The notes under the pieces: model-generated
Seen by the model: the letters and a program-made list of their open reading frames with translations, nothing else
Database searches by the model: none
Told to the model about the DNA's origin: nothing
NCBI RefSeq assembly: GCF_009749395.1
Contig: NZ_WBIR01000003.1
Span: 186,001 to 250,000, forward strand
Direction: 5' to 3'
DNA: 64,000 nt
Source of the DNA: Agromyces salentinus
GTDB taxonomy: Bacteria > Actinomycetota > Actinomycetes > Actinomycetales > Microbacteriaceae
Made by a program: the position numbers and the translations under genes
In this document: in pieces, positions 16,862 to 23,869 of the stretch
Layout: each line of letters begins with the position of its first letter
Position numbering within the stretch: the stretch's first letter is position 1

Positions 16862-17949
16862 TGACGACGATCCCGACCATGCCGTCGACGGATGCCGCGA
16901 CCCGGCCGAACCCCGAGGTCGACGAGGTGCGCGCCGCCGTCGCCGCGGTGCGACGCCGCAATCGACGGCGCCTGTCGATCGCGCTCGGCGCAGGGGCGGC
17001 ACTCGCGATCGTCTTCGCGATCGTGGCCCTCTCCTCGGGCGCTGCCAGCCTCGCACCCGACCGGGTCCTGGCGACGCTGCTCGGTCAAGGAGATCGCACC
17101 GAGCAGCTCGTGGTCTTCACGCTCCGCCTCCCGCGCATCCTTGCCGCCGTCTTCGTGGGCGCGGCCTTCGGGCTCGCCGGCGCGGTCTTCCAGGCCGTGC
17201 TGCGAAATCCGCTGGCGAGCCCCGACATCCTGGGCGTCTCGGCCGGCGCGAGCGTCGGCGCGGTCTGGGCGATCCTCGGGCTCGGCCTCGCGGGAGCGGT
17301 GGTCTCCGGCTTCGCCCTCGCCGGTGCGCTCGTGGTCGCGGCGATCATCTGGTCGACCGCATGGCGACAGGGCCTGCACGGCATCCGCTTCGTCCTCGTC
17401 GGCGTCGGGCTCGCGTACGTCTGCGGTTCGCTCATCGCCTGGCTGCTGGCGCGTGCGGAGGTCCGCCAGGCGCAGGCCGCGCTGCTCTGGACGGTCGGCA
17501 GCGTCTCCGACGTGCGCGGCGACGCGCTCGTGCTGCTCATGATCGGCGTCGTGATCGGCTGCATCCTCGTCGCCGTCTTCGCGAAGGGCCTCTCCGTGCT
17601 GGCCCTCGGCGACGACCACGCGATCTCGCTCGGCATCCGAACCGACGTGCGCCGCGGCATCCTGCTCCTCGTGGCGGTGCTGCTGATCGCGGTGGCGACC
17701 TCGGTCGCCGGCCCCATCGCGTTCGTGGCGCTCATCGCGCCGGCGATCGCCCGTCGCATCGTCGACGACGGCAGCGCCGCGCTCACGGCGTCGGTGATGA
17801 CCGGTGCGGTGCTCACGCTCGGCGCCGACGTGCTCGGACAGTTCGCCCTGCCGCAGTTCACGGCGCCCGTCGGCATCGTGACCGGACTGATCGGCGCGCC
17901 GTACCTGCTGTGGCTGCTCGCCCGCACCGAGAGGAAGACCCGCGCATGA
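16861..17949 (+). CDS. FecCD-family iron-siderophore ABC permease 2
   Basis: 362 residues, paralogue of the preceding permease. A 45-residue polar N-terminus precedes about nine to ten helices. It has LRLPRILAAVFVGAAFGLAGAV, the NPLASPDILGVSAGAS motif and a PIAFVALIAPAIARRI coupling loop. The two permeases are expected to form a heterodimer in the cytoplasmic membrane. The ATG overlaps the previous stop by one base (TGATG), and the stop overlaps the ATPase start (ATGA), indicating tight translational coupling. Confidence 0.92.
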   Translation: MTTIPTMPSTDAATRPNPEVDEVRAAVAAVRRRNRRRLSIALGAGAALAIVFAIVALSSGAASLAPDRVLATLLGQGDRTEQLVVFTLRLPRILAAVFVGAAFGLAGAVFQAVLRNPLASPDILGVSAGASVGAVWAILGLGLAGAVVSGFALAGALVVAAIIWSTAWRQGLHGIRFVLVGVGLAYVCGSLIAWLLARAEVRQAQAALLWTVGSVSDVRGDALVLLMIGVVIGCILVAVFAKGLSVLALGDDHAISLGIRTDVRRGILLLVAVLLIAVATSVAGPIAFVALIAPAIARRIVDDGSAALTASVMTGAVLTLGADVLGQFALPQFTAPVGIVTGLIGAPYLLWLLARTERKTRA

Positions 17950-18839
17950 CCGCATCGGCATCCGCCCCATCGCCCGTCGCGGGCCTCGCCGCCGAGGGCG
18001 TCTGCCTCGGCTACGACGGCCGGCGCGTGATCGACGGGCTCGACCTCGTGATCCCGAGCGGTCGCATCACGGCCATCGTCGGGCCGAACGCCTGCGGAAA
18101 GTCGACCCTGCTGCGCGGCTTCGCGCGGCTCCACGACCTCGACGGCGGGCGCGTGACGCTCGACGGCGTCGACGTCGCCGGGATGCCGCGCCGCGACCTC
18201 GCACGCCGGGTGGGCGTGCTTCCGCAGTCCTCGATCGCGCCCGACGGCGTGCGCGTCGCCGAGCTCGTCGGACGCGGCCGATACCCCCATCAGGGCTGGT
18301 TCGGACGGCACTCCAGCGACGACGACCTCGTCGTCGCCGAGGCGCTGGCCGCGACGGGCATCGCCGACCTCGCGAACCGGCGGCTCGAGGAGCTCTCGGG
18401 CGGGCAGCGCCAGCGGGTCTGGATCGCCATGGTCCTCGCCCAGCAGACGGACATCGTGCTGCTCGACGAGCCGACGACCTACCTCGACGTGACGCACCAG
18501 CTCGAGCTGCTCGACCTGCTGACCGAGCTGAACCGGGAGCGCGGCACGACCGTGGTGATGGTCCTGCACGAGCTGAACCTCGCGGCGCGCTACGCCGACC
18601 ACCTCGTCGTGATGTCGGCCGGCTCCATCGTCGCCGAGGGGCGGCCGGCCGAGGTCCTCACGCCCGAGACCGTGCGGAGCGCCTTCGCGCTCGAGGCATC
18701 CGTGATCCCCGATCCCGTGGCGGGCTCGCCGATGATCGTGCCGGTCGGCCGCTTCCACACGGCGGCGCTCGACGCCGCGGATACGGCCGGGGACGCGGCA
18801 CCGGCTCCCTCGACGGGCGCATCGATCGCCCGATCGTGA
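17946..18839 (+). CDS. Iron-siderophore ABC transporter ATPase (FepC/FecE type)
   Basis: 297 residues. Walker A GPNACGKSTLL, Q-loop LPQSS, ABC signature LSGGQRQRVW, Walker B DIVLLDEPTTYLD and the switch His in VLHELN are all intact. YLD after the Walker B and the length are typical of FepC/FecE/FhuC ATPases. It powers the FecCD permease pair. The last about 40 residues are an Ala/Pro-rich tail not needed for the fold. Last gene of the iron-box operon. The receptor gene follows after 84 nt with its own operator. Confidence 0.93.
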   Translation: MTASASAPSPVAGLAAEGVCLGYDGRRVIDGLDLVIPSGRITAIVGPNACGKSTLLRGFARLHDLDGGRVTLDGVDVAGMPRRDLARRVGVLPQSSIAPDGVRVAELVGRGRYPHQGWFGRHSSDDDLVVAEALAATGIADLANRRLEELSGGQRQRVWIAMVLAQQTDIVLLDEPTTYLDVTHQLELLDLLTELNRERGTTVVMVLHELNLAARYADHLVVMSAGSIVAEGRPAEVLTPETVRSAFALEASVIPDPVAGSPMIVPVGRFHTAALDAADTAGDAAPAPSTGASIARS

Positions 18840-18876
18840 CGCGTCCGTGACCGCGCGGTTTCGTGGTCGCCGCGAC

Positions 18877-18895
18877 TTAGGTTAGCCTTGCCTCA
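18877..18895 (+). promoter_or_regulatory. Iron box (DtxR/IdeR-type) upstream of receptor gene
   Basis: TTAGGTTAGCCTTGCCTCA matches the 19-bp DtxR/IdeR operator. It lies 28 nt before the GTG start of the siderophore-binding lipoprotein. Two boxes in this locus indicate two separate iron-repressed promoters. Confidence 0.82.
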
Positions 18896-18923
18896 TCCCC
18901 ACTCATCGACCGAGGAGTTCTCC

Positions 18924-19955
18924 GTGCGTCTTCGACGTCCGCTCATCGCCCTGGCCGGCCTCGCCGCCACCGCCCTGACCCTGACCGCCTGCGCATCGGG
19001 CACGACCGAGGAGCCGGCCGCGGCGCCGGCGGCCGCCGCCGGAACGGGCTTCCCGATCACGATCGAGCACGCCTTCGGCGAGACCGTCATCGAGGAGGCG
19101 CCCGAGCGCGTCGCCACGTGGGGCTGGGGCTCGACCGAGGCCGCCGTCTCCGTCGGGGTGTACCCCGTCGCCGTCGCGGAGCAGAGCTGGACGGTCGGCG
19201 AGGGCAACCTGCTGCCGTGGGTCGAGGAGGCCTACGACGAGGCCGGCGTCGAGTACCCCACGGTCCTGAACGACGACGAGGGCGGCGCGAGCGTCCCTTA
19301 CGAGGAGTTCATCGAGGCGGCACCCGATCTCATCGTGGCGCCGTACTCGGGCCTCACCGAGGAGCAGTACGACACGCTCAGCGACATCGCGCCCGTCGTC
19401 GCGTACCCCGAGGCTCCCTGGACGACCGACTGGGACGAGACCATCGAGATCACCACGGAGGCGCTCGGCCTGAAGGCCGAGGGCGAGGCCGTGCTCGACG
19501 AGATCGATGCCTACCTCGCCGACGAGGCCGCAGCCCACCCCGAGTTCGAGGGCAAGACCCTCGCGGGCATCTGGGACGGCGATGGCGTCGTCTCGGTGTA
19601 CACCGGTGCCGACCCGCGCATCGCGGTGCTCACCGAACTCGGCCTCGAGGTCGCCCCGAGCGTCACCGAGCTCGACACGACCGACGGCGGGTTCTACTAC
19701 GACCTGAGCTACGAGCAGCTCGACAAGCTCGACTCCGACCTCGTCGTCAACTACTCCAGCTCGCAGGAGGCCGCCGAGGCCATCCTCACCAAGCCCGAGA
19801 CACAGGCGATCCCCGCCGTCGCGGCCGGCAAGGTCGCCCAGGTCTACGACCCGGTCACCGTGTCGTCGGTGTCGCCGCCCACCGCGCTCAGCTTCCAGTG
19901 GGAGGGCGGCATGCCCGCCCTCATCGAGGCGATCGCGGGCGTGCTCGGCGAGTAG
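18924..19955 (+). CDS. Iron-siderophore substrate-binding lipoprotein
   Basis: 343 residues. A signal peptide with lipobox LTAC (C23) makes this a membrane-anchored receptor. An Ala-rich linker (to about 48) leads to the bilobal periplasmic-binding fold (FepB/FhuD/BtuF class), beginning ITIEHAFGETVIEEAPERVATWGWG. It delivers ferric siderophore to the FecCD/FepC transporter encoded just upstream. The GTG at 18924 is chosen because GAGGAG precedes it at good spacing and it directly starts the signal peptide. Controlled by its own iron box. Confidence 0.92.
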   Translation: MRLRRPLIALAGLAATALTLTACASGTTEEPAAAPAAAAGTGFPITIEHAFGETVIEEAPERVATWGWGSTEAAVSVGVYPVAVAEQSWTVGEGNLLPWVEEAYDEAGVEYPTVLNDDEGGASVPYEEFIEAAPDLIVAPYSGLTEEQYDTLSDIAPVVAYPEAPWTTDWDETIEITTEALGLKAEGEAVLDEIDAYLADEAAAHPEFEGKTLAGIWDGDGVVSVYTGADPRIAVLTELGLEVAPSVTELDTTDGGFYYDLSYEQLDKLDSDLVVNYSSSQEAAEAILTKPETQAIPAVAAGKVAQVYDPVTVSSVSPPTALSFQWEGGMPALIEAIAGVLGE

Positions 19956-19973
19956 CCGACCCCCTCCGCAGCC

Positions 19974-20015
19974 GAACGGCCGGTGCGCTCCCGCAGGGGA
20001 GCGTACCGGCCGTTC
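19974..20015. terminator. Strong 19-bp hairpin after receptor gene
   Basis: The left arm (19974-19992, GAACGGCCGGTGCGCTCCC) pairs with the right arm (19997-20015) over 19 positions with one G-U pair and a 4-nt loop. It follows the lipoprotein stop by 18 nt and faces a convergent gene, so it can act in both directions. Confidence 0.75.
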
Positions 20016-20035
20016 CGCATCGGGCGACGCCGAAC

Positions 20036-20443
20036 TCAGCCCCTTCGTCGACGCGTCGAGGGCGACTGGCGCGCCCCGCGCAGGTACCCCCCGGCCTCCA
20101 GGCCCGCCTCGATCTCGAATCGGTTCCCCAGCGGGTCGCGACCGGCGAAGAGGTAGAGCACCGGGAGCAGCATCCCGTACTTCCGCCACTGCTGCTCATG
20201 GACGGCCTCATGTCCGAGCACGGTGTCGGAGTCGTTGCGGTCGGTCAGGTAGCACCGTCCGACGCAGGAACCCCCGCGGCCGAAGGTCCACGTCGGCATG
20301 CCGGTGAACACGAACAGTCCGTTGCGGAGCTCGACGCGACCGGTGCTCCAGATCGATCCCCAGGCGAACCCCACGAGCGTCGCCCACCAGTAGCCGGCAC
20401 GGCTGACGGGCGAGTCCGTGAGCCGGATCGTCAGCCGCGTCAC
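20036..20443 (-). CDS. Small protein with HExxH motif, unknown function
   Basis: 135 residues; I do not recognise a named family. The centre holds LGHEAVHEQQW, a HExxH arrangement (H78, E79, H82) as in zinc metallopeptidases. A C-x3-C pair (C60, C64) lies before it. One hydrophobic stretch at about 18-32 and another at 90-100 suggest membrane contact. The Arg-rich C-terminus (TRRRRG) is basic. The GTG start overlaps the stop of the FAD oxidoreductase gene (GTGA), so the two are co-translated. The metal site may be catalytic or structural. Confidence 0.68.
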   Translation of the reverse strand: MTRLTIRLTDSPVSRAGYWWATLVGFAWGSIWSTGRVELRNGLFVFTGMPTWTFGRGGSCVGRCYLTDRNDSDTVLGHEAVHEQQWRKYGMLLPVLYLFAGRDPLGNRFEIEAGLEAGGYLRGARQSPSTRRRRG

Positions 20444-21888
20444 GCGTGCGCCTCGGGGCGCCCGAGCGCCTCGAGCAGCCGCAGCCAGACCTCGCTCACG
20501 GTCGGGAACGAGGGCACCGCATGCCAGAGCCGGTCCACCGGCACCTCGGCGACGATCGCGATCGTCGCGGCGTGCAGGAGTTCAGCGACGTCCTGGCCGA
20601 CGAAGGTGGCGCCGATGATCGTGCCCTGCTCGACGTCGATCACGAGCTTCGCCCGGCCCTCCGCTCCGTCGGCCCGGATGCCGGTGCCGCTTGCGGACTC
20701 CAGCGGGACCTCGGCGATGCGGATGTCGCGGCCGGCGTCGCGGGCCTCCGCCTCGGTGGCCCCCACCTGCACGGCCTCCGGCTCGGCGAAGACAACCTGC
20801 GGGACGGCACCGTGGTCGGCGGTCGCGGCATGCGGGCCCCAGGGACTCGTGTCCACCGGACGTCCCGTGGCCCGTGCGGCGACGAGGTCGCCGACCGCGC
20901 GCGCCTGGTACTTGCCCTGGTGGGTGAGCAGGGCGCGGTGGTTGACGTCGCCCGCGGCGTAGAGCCAGGGCGCGTCATCCGCCCCGTCGACGCCCGCGAC
21001 GCGCAGCGTGTCGTCGACCTCGAGCCAGTCACCGGGCTCGAGGCCGATGCTCTCCATCCCCGCGGCATCCGTGCGGGGCTTGCGACCGGTCGCGACGAGG
21101 ACCTCGTCGGCCGTCACGCTCGAGCCGTCGTCGAGGGTGAGGACGACCTCTCCGCTCTCGCCCCGTTCGACGCGGACCGGTGATGCGGACGTGCGCACCG
21201 TCGCGCCGAGCTCGCGCAGGCCGGCGGTCACCGCCTCCCCGACGAACGGCTCCATGCGGCCGAGGAGGCCGCTGCGCGCGAGCACGGTGACCTCGGTGCC
21301 GAATCCGGCGTAGACCGTCGCCATCTCGCAGGCCACGACCCCGCCGCCGATGATCGCGAGCCTGCCGGGCACCTGCTGGACGCTCGTCGCCTCGCGGCTG
21401 GTCCAGGGGGATGCCTCGGCGAGGCCGGGGATGGGCGGGACGACCGGATCCGAGCCGGTCGCGACGACCACCGCATGGCGGGCCGTGAGGGTCACCGAAC
21501 TCCCGTCGGCACGCTCGACGACCACGCGACGGGGTCCGTCGAGCCGCCCGTGCCCGCGTTCGAGTCCGATGCCGACCTCGTCGAGCCATCCGGTCGCGCC
21601 GTCATCGCTCCAGTCGGAGACCCAGTAGTCGCGTCGGCGCAGCACCGCGCCGACGTCCAGGTCGCCGGTGATCGCCTCGGCGGCACCCGGCACCCGCCTC
21701 GCCGCGCGGAGCGCGGCCGCGCTCCGGAGCAGCACCTTCGAGGGCACGCAGGCCCAGTACGAGCATTCGCCGCCGACGAGCTCGTGCTCGACGACCACCA
21801 CCTCGAGCCCTGCGGCCCGCACGCGGTCGGCGACGTTCTCGCCGACCGGCCCGGCACCGAGGACCACCACGTCGACTTCGCGTTGCAT
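20440..21888 (-). CDS. FAD-dependent pyridine nucleotide-disulfide oxidoreductase
   Basis: 482 residues, class I flavin disulfide reductase. FAD motif VVVLGAGPVGENVA at the N-terminus. The redox-active pair is C42/C47 in GGECSYWACVPSK (C-x4-C as in lipoamide dehydrogenase and mercuric reductase). An NAD(P) motif (LAIIGGGVVACEMA) and the second FAD motif (LYAAGDVN) follow. The C-terminal dimerisation domain is present, but the usual His-x4-Glu near the end is replaced by a different sequence (LWHAVPSFPTVSEVW). No lipoate-enzyme genes lie nearby, so the substrate is open. ATG 21888 with GAGGGGAG upstream. Confidence 0.87.
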   Translation of the reverse strand: MQREVDVVVLGAGPVGENVADRVRAAGLEVVVVEHELVGGECSYWACVPSKVLLRSAAALRAARRVPGAAEAITGDLDVGAVLRRRDYWVSDWSDDGATGWLDEVGIGLERGHGRLDGPRRVVVERADGSSVTLTARHAVVVATGSDPVVPPIPGLAEASPWTSREATSVQQVPGRLAIIGGGVVACEMATVYAGFGTEVTVLARSGLLGRMEPFVGEAVTAGLRELGATVRTSASPVRVERGESGEVVLTLDDGSSVTADEVLVATGRKPRTDAAGMESIGLEPGDWLEVDDTLRVAGVDGADDAPWLYAAGDVNHRALLTHQGKYQARAVGDLVAARATGRPVDTSPWGPHAATADHGAVPQVVFAEPEAVQVGATEAEARDAGRDIRIAEVPLESASGTGIRADGAEGRAKLVIDVEQGTIIGATFVGQDVAELLHAATIAIVAEVPVDRLWHAVPSFPTVSEVWLRLLEALGRPEAHA

Positions 21889-22051
21889 CCGTCTCCCCTC
21901 GCGCGCCCGGAACGGACGTCGTCCCAAGCCTAGGCACGTCGGCGGGAGGAGTGCACCCCTCGCCGACGTGACTCGGTGCACCTGCTCCGTCGCTGGGCGG
22001 GTCGCGCCGGCGCGTCGTCGATCCGTCGCCGGCGGTCAGCCGAGGATCGCT

Positions 22052-22123
22052 CGTCAGCTCGTCAGCTCGTCAGCTCGTCAGCTCGTCAGCTCGTCAGCTC
22101 GTCAGCTCGTCAGCTCGTCAGCT
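22052..22123. repeat. Microsatellite: CGTCAGCT x 9
   Basis: Nine perfect head-to-tail copies of the 8-mer CGTCAGCT, 72 bases with no mismatch. The tract includes the stop codon of the arginase-family gene (22118-22120) and fills part of the 229-nt gap before the FAD oxidoreductase gene. Slipped-strand variation in copy number is likely. Confidence 0.95.
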
Positions 22124-22993
22124 CGCCGCGGCCCCGGACGCCGGGCGATCGCCGGGGGCGCCGCTCGCCAACGCCCCGACGAGCCGCAGGATGGTGGGCA
22201 GGTCGTCGTCGGCGGCCTCGGGGGAGCTCGGCGCGAACCCGGCGATCGCCGCGCCGGCGAGCGGGAACCGTGCGAGCACGGCCCTCACGAGGCCGACGAG
22301 GGTCGGGGCGTCGACGCCGAACGGCATCGGGAAGGACAGCCCGCCCATGGCCGAGGGGTCGAGCACGTCGAGGTCGATGTGCACGAACACGTTCTTCGCG
22401 CCCGTGGCCTCGAGCGCGGCGATCACGACTGCGGGGTCGCGGAGGTCGTCGACGGTGAGCACGTCGATGCCGTGCTCCTCGATGAAGCGGTGCTCCTCCG
22501 CGTCGATGGCGCGCACGCCGCCGAGCACGAGGCGTGCCGGGTCGACGCGCGTGCCGGCGTCGAGCGCGAGTCCGTCGACGCCCTCGCCGGCGATGTGCCG
22601 CAGGGTCATGCCCCCGAAGGCGCCCGACGGCGAGGAGTCCGGCGTGTTGAGGTCGGGGTGGGCGTCGAGCCAGAGCACCGCCAGGTCGCCCTCGACCTGC
22701 CGTGAGGCGTGGGCGACGCCGGCCAGCGCGGCGCCGCAGTCGCCGCCGATGGTGATGGCGGGGGCGGCGACCGTGCTCAGCAGCTCGTCGGTCCGTTCCC
22801 GGACGCGCCGCAGGGCGCTGTAGCGGCGGATGCCGGTGCCGAGCGATTCGCCCGCCTCCGAGGGCACCTCGACCGACACGGTGGCCGCCGAGGGCAGGTC
22901 GCCGAGGATGGCGGCGGCCCCGTCGGCGAGGCTCATCGCGCGCGAGGAGATCGAGCCCTGCCAGAGCGGGACGACGACGAAGGTAGCGGGCAT
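22118..22993 (-). CDS. Arginase/agmatinase-family protein
   Basis: 291 residues of the ureohydrolase fold. Metal-ligand blocks DAHPDLNTP (110-118) and HIDLDVLDP (205-213) are intact. The first block is GGDC (83-86) where arginases have GGDH, so one manganese ligand (His) is replaced by Cys. The family hydrolyses guanidino or formimino groups of arginine, agmatine or formiminoglutamate. The substituted ligand makes the activity uncertain. Cytoplasmic. The stop codon lies inside the 8-bp microsatellite. No arginine-catabolism genes are adjacent. Confidence 0.82.
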   Translation of the reverse strand: MPATFVVVPLWQGSISSRAMSLADGAAAILGDLPSAATVSVEVPSEAGESLGTGIRRYSALRRVRERTDELLSTVAAPAITIGGDCGAALAGVAHASRQVEGDLAVLWLDAHPDLNTPDSSPSGAFGGMTLRHIAGEGVDGLALDAGTRVDPARLVLGGVRAIDAEEHRFIEEHGIDVLTVDDLRDPAVVIAALEATGAKNVFVHIDLDVLDPSAMGGLSFPMPFGVDAPTLVGLVRAVLARFPLAGAAIAGFAPSSPEAADDDLPTILRLVGALASGAPGDRPASGAAAS

Positions 22994-23055
22994 GTGCTCA
23001 GTATCCCGCGATCGGGTCGGCCGGTGCCAACCGCCCGATCGCGGGACGACGTCGA

Positions 23056-23790
23056 TCAGCCGGAGATCGCGCCCTGCGACCCGCCGGACTTCAGCGCGGC
23101 GAGGCGCGCGTCGACCTCGGTGAGCTCGCCGAGGTCGTCGAGCTCGTTGAACTGGGCGTCGAGGCTCGACGCCGCGAGTTCGGCCTGGCCACGGACGACG
23201 GCCTCCTCGCGCCGGATCTTCTCCTCGAAGCGGCCGAGCTCGCTCGTGGGGTCGAGGATGTCGATCGACTTCACCGCGTCGTGGACCTGGCGCTGCGCGT
23301 CGGCGGTCTTGGCACGGGCGACGAGCTCGGAGCGCTTGTTCTTCAGCTGGACGAGCTTCTCCTTCATGCCGTTCAGCCCTGACTTGAGCTGGTCGACGAC
23401 CTGCGTCTGCGCCGCGATCTGCGGCTCGGCGGTGCGCGCCTCGTTCTCGGACGAGATCTGGCGGCTGAGCGCGACCTTCGCGAGGTTGTCGAACTTGTCG
23501 GCGCCGGCCGCGTCACCGGCAGCCCGGAGCTCGTCGCCCTTGCGGCTCGCCGCGATCGCCTTCTCGCCCCAGGTGCGGGCGGCCTCGACGTCTTCGCGGT
23601 GGTCGTCCTCGAGCAGGCGGAGGTTGCCGATGGTCTCGGCGATGGCCGCCTCGGCGTCGGCGATGCTGTTCGTGAAGTCGCGGACCATCTGGTCGAGCAT
23701 CTTCTGGGGGTCCTCGGCCTGGTCGATGAGTGCGTTGACGTTGGCCCGGAGGAGCTGGGAGATCCTCCCGAAGATGGACTGCTTGGTCAT
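23056..23790 (-). CDS. PspA/IM30-family membrane-stress protein
   Basis: 244 residues, almost entirely helical coiled coil. The N-terminal IFGRISQLLRANVNALIDQAEDPQKMLDQ is the PspA/IM30 signature. Members bind membrane and form ESCRT-III-like assemblies that protect the cytoplasmic membrane under stress. The acidic end (LDDLGELTEVDARLAALK) is also typical. The ATG at 23790 follows GAAAGGAAAG. It lies 79 nt downstream of the TPM-domain gene on the same strand, so the two probably form an operon acting at the membrane. Confidence 0.9.
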   Translation of the reverse strand: MTKQSIFGRISQLLRANVNALIDQAEDPQKMLDQMVRDFTNSIADAEAAIAETIGNLRLLEDDHREDVEAARTWGEKAIAASRKGDELRAAGDAAGADKFDNLAKVALSRQISSENEARTAEPQIAAQTQVVDQLKSGLNGMKEKLVQLKNKRSELVARAKTADAQRQVHDAVKSIDILDPTSELGRFEEKIRREEAVVRGQAELAASSLDAQFNELDDLGELTEVDARLAALKSGGSQGAISG

Positions 23791-23869
23791 GGTGCTTTCC
23801 TTTCGTGACGGTCTGGTGGTGCGTCTCGCCGCAGGGCGCACGCCCTGCGGAGCTGGTGCGTCGGGTCGT

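Noticed and set aside
14742-19955. Siderophore biosynthesis cluster
   Set aside because: Only uptake and reduction genes are present; no NRPS or NIS synthetase genes flank them in this window.
20440-21888. Mercuric reductase or lipoamide dehydrogenase by name
   Set aside because: The redox Cys pair is right, but there is no N-terminal HMA domain, no C-terminal vicinal Cys pair, no mer or 2-oxoacid dehydrogenase genes, and the C-terminal His-Glu motif differs.
22052-22123. CRISPR-like array
   Set aside because: Units are 8 bp, contiguous and without spacers; no cas genes are in the window.
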